From Agrobacterium rubi TR3 = NBRC 13261 (GTDB lineage Bacteria > Pseudomonadota > Alphaproteobacteria > Rhizobiales > Rhizobiaceae): DNA of 45,237 nucleotides. Location of the stretch: the NCBI RefSeq assembly GCF_000739935.1, contig NZ_BBJU01000034.1:1-45237 (forward strand), in the 5' to 3' direction. The position numbers and the translations under genes were made by a program. Shown piece after piece: positions 8,119 through 15,600 of this stretch (positions are counted from its first letter, which is position 1; each line of letters opens with the position of its first letter). Under the pieces are notes generated by a model. The model was given only the letters and a program-made list of their open reading frames with translations, was not told the DNA's origin and made no database searches.

Positions 8119-8570
8119 CTAATAGTAATGCAATTGAATTACAAAATCTAGTGTTCGTCTTTTCGCCAATCTACTTTTTAAGTGCGATACCAAACTGCGA
8201 CGATAGCTGCTCAGAAATATAAGCGACAGAAACTGCTTCGCGATCTCGAAGGTGCCTCCTCCCGCCTTTTTCAAAATAGCGTTGGTATGATCCCAAACAT
8301 CTTTGCGTCTGACACTGTCTAGGAACTCGTGGCCGCTCCAACTCAGTCCACGAAAGGTTATTGAAATTGAAGGCTGCTTTTTGATCCTCAACGGCATAAG
8401 GAAACCGGCATCATCCAGCAAGTGTAGATGATAATGGACAACGTTGTCGCGGTACCCCTCAACGGCAACCTCAGGACTACTCCCCGTTAACAATAGACCG
8501 CCGGGCCATCAATTTCTGTGGTTTCTAACCTAAGCAAAAGCTCTCGGACCAGCGCCATATCGCGCGTCAT
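8119..8570 (-). pseudogene. DUF2513 protein gene, frameshifted
   Basis: Two frames make up one DUF2513-like protein. The first starts at the ATG at 8568-8570 (AGGAG 10 nt upstream) and reads MTRDMALVRELLLRLETTEI, running into a stop near 8488. The second frame continues with VEGYRDNVVHYHLHLLDDAG, then RGLSWSGHEFLDSVRRKDVW and a helical end. This matches the usual DUF2513 order (MxRDMDLIRxILL..., YxxxxVxYHLxLLxxAGL, LTWxGHEFLDxIRxxxVW). The total length (452 nt) is not a multiple of three, so a one- or two-base indel broke the gene. DUF2513 proteins have no established function and are common near phage and island genes. Confidence 0.7.
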
Positions 8571-8760
8571 GATTTCTTATCTCCTGCCCATAATGGTGAA
8601 GCTAGCACACCCGAAAACCTACTTAAACGGAAGTGCCTTCGTTCAAAATTGCGCCTCACATATATTCTGTTGAGCAATCTTAGGCTGTTAAGATCTCGTT
8701 AACCTCATTCCCTTAGCCAGCCGCCCCCGGGCCGGGCTGTCATCTGCAAGGGAAACCTGA

Positions 8761-11076
8761 ATGAGCATAGATCAATCGGCAATCGTCTTTCGGCGCAAGA
8801 TATCCAGCTTCTGCGACATGAAGTTGGCGCCGCTCACAGACGCAAGACAATTTCGCGCACTTTCAGAATACATGACCCGGCTTATTGACGACCGGATGCC
8901 TCCTCCAATGCTCGGCAGGCACGCCAACTGGGAAGAAATCTCGTTCGCATGCGGTCTTGAGCAAACATCGGCGAAGTTCAGAAGAGTTGCGCAGTACGGT
9001 TTCGATGCCATCTCGCGCTGGCTTGGTGATACGGGGCCAAGCCATAAAAAATCTTCAATCATCCGCAAGGAAACAAAGACATGCAGCCGCGCAAAAGGTC
9101 TCTCAAGCAAACGCACCCCTACGACGGCTAAAGCGAGAAATCGCCTGAAACCTGGTCCGAAGGCGAAACCCATTGAAGAGTTTCCCGAACCGCTCTTCGA
9201 GACTTACAACGAACCGGTGTCTTTTCAGGCAGCCCTCCAGTTCCATATCGACCGCTTCGGTGAGAGCTATTACCATTTGCATCGCGCCATATTCCGGGAC
9301 GGCGATACTCTTGAAGCCACGACATTGCTGAGCTGGCTGAAGGGAACGAAAGTGCCACGTAGTGTGGCAAATCTGGAAATCCTCAATCGAATAGAACGCC
9401 GTTACCGATTGCCACTCGGTTATTTCAAGGAGAAGCTTCCGCATCAGTCTCGCGCCGGGGTCGGATATGACGTTGGTGACGATGTCTCGCCCGCAGAGCG
9501 TCGACGTCTCGCATGGCATATGCCAGATGATTTCAATTCATTACCGGAGGAAAAGCGTGCTGAAATTCTTGAATGGGTGAGGCGCGTGATCTTAACCGGT
9601 GCGACGGACTACCGTCGTTATCAGGCGCTGGCGACGAAGCAACGTTATGCCATCCGGTTTCCTGGCGTAACCTACGGCGGCTCTCATAGACCGATGACGT
9701 CACCACGCACTGTGATTGAAGAAACTAAAGAGGAACTGGAAGACCCCGATATGCTTTCAGGGGTAATCGACGCACCTGCCCAGCTTGCGCTCGAAATGGC
9801 CAATCTGATGTCATTCAAGACCGCGACCCTGACGGCAGTCGGCTTCAAACGCAATGGAGTATGGGGCGAGGAGACGGCTTCTCAGAAGCTAGAACATCTT
9901 GGCTTGATGTTTGGCGCTCTCGCTGCGTCACCTGAGGGCAAAGTTGCCGGTCGAGGCGTGCCGCTGAACGCATTGACCTTCGGCCTCCTGGTTTTTCCCG
10001 GTGTGTGGGATTGGTATCTACAGTGGCGTGAGCGGCGACGCGGCTTCTACACGGCTTGGGAAGCGGACATGCTCAGCATCTCATTATCGCTTACCCGGGA
10101 GGAAACCGGTTGGATCAGGCAGCATCCTGAACTCATCGAGCGCGTGGTGCTGGTAAGTGGCTTGGTTACAAAGGAACAGATTGCCTTCGCCCGGCGTGAT
10201 TGGCACGCTTGCTGCGATGCGTTTCATTCCCATGCGAGAAATCGCATCAGGGAAATCCAGCGGGTCATGCGGGTCCACCGAGACCCGTTCGAGCCAATCA
10301 TGTGCGTGCTTGAGGCGCCGAGCCCTCTTGCAGAATATCGCAAGATTACGGACGAAATCCTTCTCCGTATGCCCGACAAAGACCGCTACCCAAGAGCTGC
10401 AGCAGAATGCGTACGCTCGTTCCTCATGCTGCGATTGGGCCTCCATCTCGGCCTACGTCAAAAGAACCTGCGGCAACTCCTGTTTTGCCCGCGTGGACAC
10501 TTCCCCACCTCTGAAAGGCGACTTGAAGAAATGCGGCGCGGAGAAATCAGGTGGAGCGAGAGAGAGCGAGGTTGGGAAGTATTGATCCCGTCGGTGGCGT
10601 TCAAGAACGCCAACTCGTCGTTCTTCGGATCGAAGCCATTCAGGCTGATCCTGCCTGACTTGCTCGACCTCTATCATTACATCAACGCCTACATCGGATG
10701 TCATCGTAAGGTTCTACTCGGTCAGGCTATCGATCCGGGTACTTTCTTCGTCAAAACCGTCAAGCTATCGAGCGCTGACGCGGCCTATAATCAGACAACA
10801 TTCTATGAAGCCTGGCGTCTGATCATCCAACGCTACGGCATCTATAACCCGTATACGGGTCGCGGAGCGATCAGTGGCTTGCTGCCACACGGCCCGCACA
10901 ATGTCAGGGACGTGTTGGCAACGCACATTCTGAAACTCACCGGCTCATATGAGCAGGCGAGCTACGCCATTCAGGATACGCCGGAGATGGTTAAGCAGCA
11001 TTACGGACGTTTCCTTCCACAGGACAAGGCAGCACTTGCGGCAAAAATACTGAACCAGGTGTGGGAAGCTGCTTGA
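8761..11076 (+). CDS. Large HTH-containing tyrosine recombinase-like protein
   Basis: A 771-residue protein, much longer than a usual integrase. The C-terminal 210 residues carry tyrosine-recombinase features: Arg566 in LGLRQKNLRQL, a lysine candidate in SVAFKNANSS, the HxxR box HNVRD at 713-717, and Tyr748 in VKQHYGRFLP, with the spacing expected of the family. An internal region at about residues 155-220 (QFHIDRFGESYYHLHRAI..., LLSWLKGTKVPRSVANLEIL) resembles an XRE-type helix-turn-helix. The N-terminal 80 residues (LTDARQFRALSEYMTRLI, GRHANWEEISFACGLE) look like a further DNA-binding or docking domain. The start follows AAGGGAAACCTGA. A strong hairpin follows the stop. It is probably a site-specific recombinase of an island, but no experimental relative is known to me. 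Confidence 0.7.
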   Translation: MSIDQSAIVFRRKISSFCDMKLAPLTDARQFRALSEYMTRLIDDRMPPPMLGRHANWEEISFACGLEQTSAKFRRVAQYGFDAISRWLGDTGPSHKKSSIIRKETKTCSRAKGLSSKRTPTTAKARNRLKPGPKAKPIEEFPEPLFETYNEPVSFQAALQFHIDRFGESYYHLHRAIFRDGDTLEATTLLSWLKGTKVPRSVANLEILNRIERRYRLPLGYFKEKLPHQSRAGVGYDVGDDVSPAERRRLAWHMPDDFNSLPEEKRAEILEWVRRVILTGATDYRRYQALATKQRYAIRFPGVTYGGSHRPMTSPRTVIEETKEELEDPDMLSGVIDAPAQLALEMANLMSFKTATLTAVGFKRNGVWGEETASQKLEHLGLMFGALAASPEGKVAGRGVPLNALTFGLLVFPGVWDWYLQWRERRRGFYTAWEADMLSISLSLTREETGWIRQHPELIERVVLVSGLVTKEQIAFARRDWHACCDAFHSHARNRIREIQRVMRVHRDPFEPIMCVLEAPSPLAEYRKITDEILLRMPDKDRYPRAAAECVRSFLMLRLGLHLGLRQKNLRQLLFCPRGHFPTSERRLEEMRRGEIRWSERERGWEVLIPSVAFKNANSSFFGSKPFRLILPDLLDLYHYINAYIGCHRKVLLGQAIDPGTFFVKTVKLSSADAAYNQTTFYEAWRLIIQRYGIYNPYTGRGAISGLLPHGPHNVRDVLATHILKLTGSYEQASYAIQDTPEMVKQHYGRFLPQDKAALAAKILNQVWEAA

Positions 11077-11086
11077 AGAGAAGTAG

Positions 11087-11113
11087 GCTGGCGATGCCGC
11101 AAACATCGCCAGC
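11087..11113 (+). terminator. Hairpin after the recombinase-like gene
   Basis: GCTGGCGATG, a 7-nt loop, then CATCGCCAGC form a perfect 10-bp stem, starting 10 nt after the stop at 11076. The downstream U-run is weak (GTTTC), so it may be a terminator or an RNA-stabilising hairpin. Confidence 0.6.
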
Positions 11114-11204
11114 GTTTCAGTGATTAGATCCACTGATCCAGCGAACTGCTTTCTCACTGATTGCACTGCGAGCTATGGATAAGAAAGGGGCATGAACAGG
11201 GGTA

Positions 11205-11225
11205 GCTCTTGAAAGGGATCGAACC
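11205..11225 (+). repeat. T-arm-like intergenic repeat, copy 2
   Basis: GCTCTTGAAAGGGATCGAACC, related to the copy at 7445. It lies about 130 nt downstream of the recombinase-like gene, beyond its hairpin. The flanking 60 nt do not fold as a tRNA. Confidence 0.6.
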
Positions 11226-11294
11226 GAAGGCAAGATAGTTTATAGCCAAAAGTATAAAATACTGCTGAGTTTCTTTGTCATGGAGGTCAATGTA

Positions 11295-11325
11295 ATTGGC
11301 GGCGGGGACTGTCCTCGCCGCCAAT
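11295..11325. terminator. Strong hairpin, probable terminator of the DUF5666 gene
   Basis: ATTGGCGGCGGGGA, a 3-nt loop, then the complementary arm gives a 14-bp stem with one G-T wobble. It lies 22 nt beyond the stop of the minus-strand DUF5666 gene. There is little U-run on that side, but the stem is very GC-rich. It may also stop transcripts coming from the left. Confidence 0.6.
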
Positions 11326-11346
11326 CTCTAAATCGTGACTGATTTT

Positions 11347-11976
11347 TTACATTGGCGGCACGACACCGTTTGTGCCGACCACGACGCGGCCGCTCGTCAT
11401 CGAACCGTCAGCTGCCTTTTCCGATGGCACGAACACTGTAGCGCCTGCCTTGATATCGGTTTCCACGGCAGAGGCGAATGTGACGACCGGTGTGCCTTCC
11501 GGGATCGAAATCTTCTTTTCCTTGCCTTGATAGGTGACAGTAACGGTATGGCCGTCCACCGATTTGACCGCGTCAGCGACCGTGGCATTGGTCATGGAGC
11601 TGTTCGGTTTCAAATCCCAGGCATAGCTGCCTTCACCGGTGCCTTTCATGGCCGCCGGGAAAATCAGGACTTCGAGCGCGCCGTCACCCCCACTTGCGGT
11701 TGGCAGTGAAGCGATGCCGACAAAATCTCCGGGCTTGATGTCATCGATCGAGGCCTTGGCGACGCTGGAGACTTTCCAGTCGTCCTTGAGCATGATCTTG
11801 GCATCGGTGCCTTCGCGCGTTTTGACCGACAGGGTCTTGCCTTCGAGGCTTTCCACCGTGCCGCGAACGCGAACCTGATCGGCGGCATGGGCGGCAAAGC
11901 CGGCAGACATCGCCAGCAGAGTGCCTGCGATGACCGACGTACCGGTTCTGGAAATGACCTTGGAAATGGATAGCAT
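11347..11976 (-). CDS. Exported DUF5666-like protein
   Basis: A 209-residue protein with a signal peptide: SVIAGTLLAMSAGFAAHA is the hydrophobic core, with a likely cut after AHA at about residue 31. The mature part has repeated short OB-like strands (VRVRGTVESLEGKTLSVKTR; KPGDFVGIASL; DGHTVTVTYQGKEKKISIPE), as in DUF5666 periplasmic proteins. The role is unknown. It follows the molybdopterin oxidoreductase gene by 118 bp on the same strand and has its own ribosome site (GGAAGAAG). It could be an accessory protein of that redox complex; this is inferred from position only. Confidence 0.75.
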   Translation of the reverse strand: MLSISKVISRTGTSVIAGTLLAMSAGFAAHAADQVRVRGTVESLEGKTLSVKTREGTDAKIMLKDDWKVSSVAKASIDDIKPGDFVGIASLPTASGGDGALEVLIFPAAMKGTGEGSYAWDLKPNSSMTNATVADAVKSVDGHTVTVTYQGKEKKISIPEGTPVVTFASAVETDIKAGATVFVPSEKAADGSMTSGRVVVGTNGVVPPM

Positions 11977-12094
11977 ATCTTCTTCCTTTCAGAGCCCTAT
12001 CGTTTTAAACTGCCGGCTGATGCGGGTTGGAAATCTGCCGGCTTTTCACAAGGGATGGCGTGTCACGCCGCCCAGAGAACCAGATTGCTGAACA

Positions 12095-12871
12095 TCAGAT
12101 GCCAGCGTACCACTCGTAGCCGCGGTCTTCCCAGAAGCCGCCATTGCCGCCATAAAGGTTGGAAAGATCGGCGACCGCCTCGATGCGCAAGAGGTATTTG
12201 GCCTGCTTGTAACCAAGCTGCCGCTCGACCCGCAGCCGGAGCGGGGCGCCATGCGGCACTTCCAGGTCGTGACCGTTCATCGAATGGGCGAGGATGGTCT
12301 GCGGGTGAAACGCATCGACGAGGTCAATGCTTTCATAATACCAGCCACTGCCATCGAGGGACTTTTCGTATTCGTCCGCGCAGTGGAAAACGATGTAGCG
12401 AGCTTCCGGCTTCAGGCCGACCTTGTCCAGCAACGCGCCGAGCGGCACGCCCGTCCATTGGCCGATGGCGCTCCAGCCTTCCACGCAGTCGTGGCGCGTG
12501 ATCTGCGTGCGCGATGGCAACGCTTTCAGGGCAGCCAGCGACAGTTTCGTCGGACGTTCGACCAAGCCACCGACTTCCAGCTGCCATTGCGAAAATTTCT
12601 GGGAAAGCAGCGTCTGATACTGCGCGCCATCGGGCATGCTGGTGCCGTTGGCGCGAAAGGTCGGCGAGATGTCGGCCGAGGTAAATTCGCGGGCAAGCGT
12701 GTTGTCACCCAGCAGCAAACGTTGGGTGCGCATCGTCAGGCCTTCTGCCATGCGCAGTGTCTGCTGGACCGTGGGACTTTCGACCAATGCATCGCAGCCG
12801 CCAAGGCCGAGCGCGGAGGCGGTGAATGTCGAGCCGATCAGGAACCGGCGGCGCGTGAAAAGACGGCTCAT
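12095..12871 (-). CDS. Periplasmic molybdopterin oxidoreductase, sulfite-oxidase fold (MsrP-like)
   Basis: A 258-residue protein with one oxidoreductase molybdopterin-binding domain. Cys129 in TRHDCVEGWSAIGQW is the expected molybdenum ligand, and the flanking GVPLGALLDKVGLKPEARYI and HGAPLRLRVERQLGYKQAKY are typical of the YedY/MsrP and sulfite-oxidase group. The N-terminus has a twin-arginine motif (TRRRFLIGS) followed by LGGC at residues 23-26, so it may be a Tat-exported lipoprotein anchored at the inner membrane. No heme or dimerisation domain follows. It overlaps the cytochrome b gene by 4 nt, so the two should form a membrane-linked enzyme receiving electrons from quinol. The substrate is not known. 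Confidence 0.87.
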   Translation of the reverse strand: MSRLFTRRRFLIGSTFTASALGLGGCDALVESPTVQQTLRMAEGLTMRTQRLLLGDNTLAREFTSADISPTFRANGTSMPDGAQYQTLLSQKFSQWQLEVGGLVERPTKLSLAALKALPSRTQITRHDCVEGWSAIGQWTGVPLGALLDKVGLKPEARYIVFHCADEYEKSLDGSGWYYESIDLVDAFHPQTILAHSMNGHDLEVPHGAPLRLRVERQLGYKQAKYLLRIEAVADLSNLYGGNGGFWEDRGYEWYAGI

Positions 12872-13710
12872 GGCTTTGGCTCCACATGAATAGTGTAACG
12901 ACCGGTGATCATCGAGCGCATGTTGTTAAGAACGCCGGACACTAGAACCATGGCGACATGGACGACGACGAACGCGACGAGCGCATTGGCAGTGATGAAA
13001 TGCAGCGTGCGGGCAGATTGCCGGCCGCCGAACACGTCGAGCAGCCAAGGGGCGATGGCGTCAAAACCCGGCGACATGGTGAGGCCGGTTCCGATCATCA
13101 CGGGCAGTAGCAGGAATATCACCAGCAGATAGGTGAGTTTTTGCAGCACATTGTAATGGCGCGCCTTTTCACCCTTGGGAAAGCGCAGGCGGGCGTGGTC
13201 GGCAATCTCATGGCCGAGATAGGCGGGCGTCAGTTCATCTCGCCGCGGCAGCAGGTCGCGGCGGAAATGACGGGCGATAAAACCGTAAGCCATGTAAATC
13301 ACGCCGTTGATGACGAACAGCCATGCGAAAAAGAAGTGCCAGCGGCGGCCGGTGGCGAGGTCCTGATAACTCGGCAACGTCGCCCAGGTGGGAAAGCCGC
13401 GGGCGGTCGGTACGCCATCGACATTGGAAACGCCGAGTACGCCGGTCGTGTTGAATGACAGGCCGCCAATATGGGTGACGCCCTTGACGGAATCACCATC
13501 CTCCACCGCTTGCATGGCAATGAAGGATGGATCATTGTCCGCACCATATTGACCCCAATAGAGGCTGGGATGGGCGTTGAATATTTGCAGGCCGCTGAAC
13601 ACAAGCACGGTCATGCACAGAACGTTGAGCCAATGTGACAGGCGCACGGTAAGGCTATGGCGACGGATGAGCTTACGTCTTGCGACGGGTGGCTTGACTG
13701 AGGCGTCCAT
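12868..13710 (-). CDS. Membrane cytochrome b (b561/thiosulfate reductase type)
   Basis: A 280-residue integral membrane protein with about four or five helices. The N-terminal RRHSLTVRLSHWLNVL, with His18 and His26, and the late HFITANALVAFVVVHVAMVL supply the usual heme b ligands. An insertion after helix 1 (about residues 48-110) contains GAD, GGLSFNTTGVLGVSNV and WATLPSYQDLATGRRWHFFF; this is the family's periplasmic loop. It should pass electrons between the quinone pool and the Tat-exported molybdopterin subunit encoded next (4-nt overlap). Upstream is the MXKDX gene, after a 78-bp gap with a hairpin. Confidence 0.88.
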   Translation of the reverse strand: MDASVKPPVARRKLIRRHSLTVRLSHWLNVLCMTVLVFSGLQIFNAHPSLYWGQYGADNDPSFIAMQAVEDGDSVKGVTHIGGLSFNTTGVLGVSNVDGVPTARGFPTWATLPSYQDLATGRRWHFFFAWLFVINGVIYMAYGFIARHFRRDLLPRRDELTPAYLGHEIADHARLRFPKGEKARHYNVLQKLTYLLVIFLLLPVMIGTGLTMSPGFDAIAPWLLDVFGGRQSARTLHFITANALVAFVVVHVAMVLVSGVLNNMRSMITGRYTIHVEPKP

Positions 13711-13747
13711 GGCTCTTCCTCATGACGGCTTATGTGAATGTACGACG

Positions 13748-13781
13748 GTGCCCCCGCAAAAGTTGCAGGCTGCGGGAGCAC
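13748..13781 (-). terminator. Intercistronic hairpin between the MXKDX and cytochrome b genes
   Basis: GTGCCCCCGCA and TGCGGGAGCAC pair with one mismatch around a 12-nt loop. It begins 8 nt after the stop of the MXKDX gene and ends before the cytochrome b start. There is no U-run, so an attenuator or mRNA-stabilising element that raises expression of the first gene is more likely than a full terminator. Confidence 0.5.
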
Positions 13782-13788
13782 CAGTCCA

Positions 13789-14034
13789 TTATTTCATCGC
13801 GTCGCACGTCTTCATCATGTCGGACTTCTTCATATTGTCTTTTTCCATGCCAGCCTTGTGCATGCAGTCGGCCTTGCTGCCCATCTTCATGTTGTCTTTG
13901 CTCATCGTGTCGGTCTTCATCGCATCAGGCTGCTTCATCGAATCCGTGCTGGTCTGTGCCTGGACAGCGCCAGTCGAAAGCGAGAGGCCTAGAAGAGCTG
14001 CACAGGCCGCAGTGCTGAAAAGACGGATGGTCAT
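13789..14034 (-). CDS. Exported methionine-rich pentapeptide MXKDX protein
   Basis: An 81-residue secreted protein. The first 26 residues (LFSTAACAALLGLSLSTGAV, cut after VQA) are a signal peptide. The mature part repeats M-x-K-D/S-x units (DAMKTDTM, SKDNMKMGS, MEKDNMKKSDMMK) and has two cysteines. Methionine- and cysteine-rich periplasmic proteins of this type are often tied to copper or oxidant stress; that link is inference here. The start at 14034 is supported by GGAG about 8 nt upstream. A SigF-type promoter (GTAACC, 15 nt, CGAATG) lies 58 nt upstream. Confidence 0.82.
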   Translation of the reverse strand: MTIRLFSTAACAALLGLSLSTGAVQAQTSTDSMKQPDAMKTDTMSKDNMKMGSKADCMHKAGMEKDNMKKSDMMKTCDAMK

Positions 14035-14091
14035 GGTTTTTCTCCCAGTTGATGTGCCCGCCGCATGCCGCGGCTGTGGTTCACAGGAGAT

Positions 14092-14118
14092 CATTCGCGC
14101 GTCAGCTAAAGCGGTTAC
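14092..14118 (-). promoter_or_regulatory. Predicted ECF (SigF-type) promoter for the MXKDX-cytochrome b-molybdoenzyme genes
   Basis: On the minus strand, GTAACC is followed after 15 nt by CGAATG. The -35 matches GTAACC and the -10 matches CGAA as I recall them for Caulobacter SigF promoters. It lies 58 nt upstream of the MXKDX start. The divergent sigma gene has a similar pair with the same spacing. Confidence 0.6.
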
Positions 14119-14185
14119 ACCAATCACGGCGATGTGATCGCATTTTCATTGATCGCGCGTTCCTCGCTTTTATTTCGGCAGCCAT

Positions 14186-14212
14186 GTAACGATTTGTAGG
14201 CAGGACCGTATG
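14186..14212 (+). promoter_or_regulatory. Predicted ECF autoregulatory promoter of the sigma gene
   Basis: GTAACG, 15 nt, then CGTATG, with the same layout as the divergent promoter at 14092-14118. The ATG at 14226 follows 13 nt after the -10, so the leader would be very short. Confidence 0.5.
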
Positions 14213-14225
14213 AGCCGGAAACGAC

Positions 14226-14783
14226 ATGAAGCAGTTGACCGAGTCCGAACTGAAAGCGCTGATGCTCTTGTCCCTCGACGGGGACGAGTTGGCGTATCGC
14301 TGCTTGCTCGACATGCTGCGGCATCTACTGACCAATTACTATGCTCGAAGGATTGGCCGCTTGGCGGGGGCCGACGTGGACGATCTGGTGCAGGACACGC
14401 TGCTTTCGCTGCACCAGCGACGCATTACCTATGACCGGGAGCGTCCGTTCACAGCGTGGTTTTTCACCATCGCCCGTCACAAGCTGGTGGATCACCACCG
14501 ACGGGTCGGTGGTCGGTCGTATCTTGGGCTGGAAACGGTCGAGGAGATCGAGGACGGGTACAGCGAAGATGCCGTTTCGGCCAGCATGGACGTCAACCGG
14601 CTGCTAGCAAGTCTGCCCGCGTGGCAGGGTGCAATGATCCGGCAGGTGCGGCTAGAAGGCCGTTCTGTGGCGGAAACGGCGGCCAGCGGCGGCAAGACGG
14701 AAGCGATGGTGAAGACTGGTATACATAGGGGCATCAAGGCATTGGCTGCGAGATTGAGAGGCGAACGTGGCGAAGATGGATGA
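14226..14783 (+). CDS. sigF: ECF sigma factor, SigF/NrsF-associated type
   Basis: A 185-residue extracytoplasmic-function sigma factor. Region 2 is visible as DVDDLVQDTLLSLHQRRIT, then FTAWFFTIARHKLVDHHRR. Region 4 is VRLEGRSVAETAASGGKTEA, then MVKTGIHRGIKALAARLRG. Its gene overlaps the next one (NrsF-like anti-sigma) by 17 nt. The pair is divergent from the MXKDX/cytochrome b/molybdoenzyme genes. In Caulobacter the SigF-NrsF pair responds to chromate, cadmium and similar stress; a comparable stress-sensing role is inferred. The ribosome site is weak. Confidence 0.9.
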   Translation: MKQLTESELKALMLLSLDGDELAYRCLLDMLRHLLTNYYARRIGRLAGADVDDLVQDTLLSLHQRRITYDRERPFTAWFFTIARHKLVDHHRRVGGRSYLGLETVEEIEDGYSEDAVSASMDVNRLLASLPAWQGAMIRQVRLEGRSVAETAASGGKTEAMVKTGIHRGIKALAARLRGERGEDG

Positions 14784-15414
14784 TTTCATGGATGGCTTGG
14801 CCAGGGATTTGCAGCCAGTACGCAAAGGCGCGTTGGGCAGACTGCTGGCCTTCGCGCTTTTGCCGGGCCTTGTGCTTTCGGCAGCGTTTATTCTGCTCGG
14901 CCATGGCCCGCGACCCGATCTTTCGACCGCGATGTCCCTGCCCGCTTTCTGGGCAAAATCAGCCTATCCTCTGTCTTTGGCTATCATTGGCGTCATAGCG
15001 CTGGTGAAAGTCGCGCGCCCCGGCGGTAGACCAGTCGGAAGCGGCTTTCCTGTGCTGATCATCTATGCGCTTCTGTTTGCACTTGGTATCACGCAGTTGA
15101 ACGCCACTTCTTCACCGGAAGAGCAGCGCAGGCTGATCATGGGCATTTCGTACTGGTTTTGCCCGTTGATCATTCTGGCGTCCGGTGCACCGCTGATGGT
15201 GGCGACCTTCTGGTTCCTGCGGCGCAGCGCGCCCACCCATCCGCGTCTCGCCGGTTTCATCGCGGGCATCACCGCGGGTTCGATCGGCGCTTGGGTCTAT
15301 AGCTGGGGCTGCATCGAGAACGGGCTGACTTTCGTTGCCCTGTGGTACACGCTGGGCATTGTGCTGTGCGGGCTAGTGGGTGGCATTTTGGGGCGGTCGC
15401 TGCTGCGCTGGTAA
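14767..15414 (+). CDS. nrsF: NrsF-type (DUF1109) membrane anti-sigma factor
   Basis: A 215-residue inner-membrane protein with six predicted helices. The short cytoplasmic N-terminus (MAKMDDFMDGLARDLQPV) resembles the sigma-binding segment of DUF1109 proteins. Cys residues in the helical part (YWFCPLIILAS and YSWGCIENG) match the positions where NrsF has its stress-responsive cysteines. The start is probably the GTG at 14767, overlapping the sigma gene by 17 nt. It should hold the sigma factor inactive at the membrane until stress modifies it. Confidence 0.88.
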   Translation: MAKMDDFMDGLARDLQPVRKGALGRLLAFALLPGLVLSAAFILLGHGPRPDLSTAMSLPAFWAKSAYPLSLAIIGVIALVKVARPGGRPVGSGFPVLIIYALLFALGITQLNATSSPEEQRRLIMGISYWFCPLIILASGAPLMVATFWFLRRSAPTHPRLAGFIAGITAGSIGAWVYSWGCIENGLTFVALWYTLGIVLCGLVGGILGRSLLRW

Positions 15415-15446
15415 AGAGCAGGCCTGCGTTGCCCGATCAAGAAAGC

Positions 15447-15479
15447 CCCGCGATCAAAGGGTCGAATCTCGACCGCGGG
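15447..15479 (+). terminator. Hairpin after nrsF
   Basis: GGTCGA-ATC-TCGACC (15460-15474) sits inside a further CCCGCG/CGCGGG pairing. It lies about 35 nt after the nrsF stop. No U-run follows, so termination is not certain. Confidence 0.4.
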
Positions 15480-15600
15480 TGAGACATGCTCAAGGTTATC
15501 GCTGTATGAAACAACATACCTTAGAGATCGAAAACCAAATCCAAATGCGAGCGTAGTTTTCCATCACACTTGTCGGCTGACGGTTAAGGGACACTGCTGG

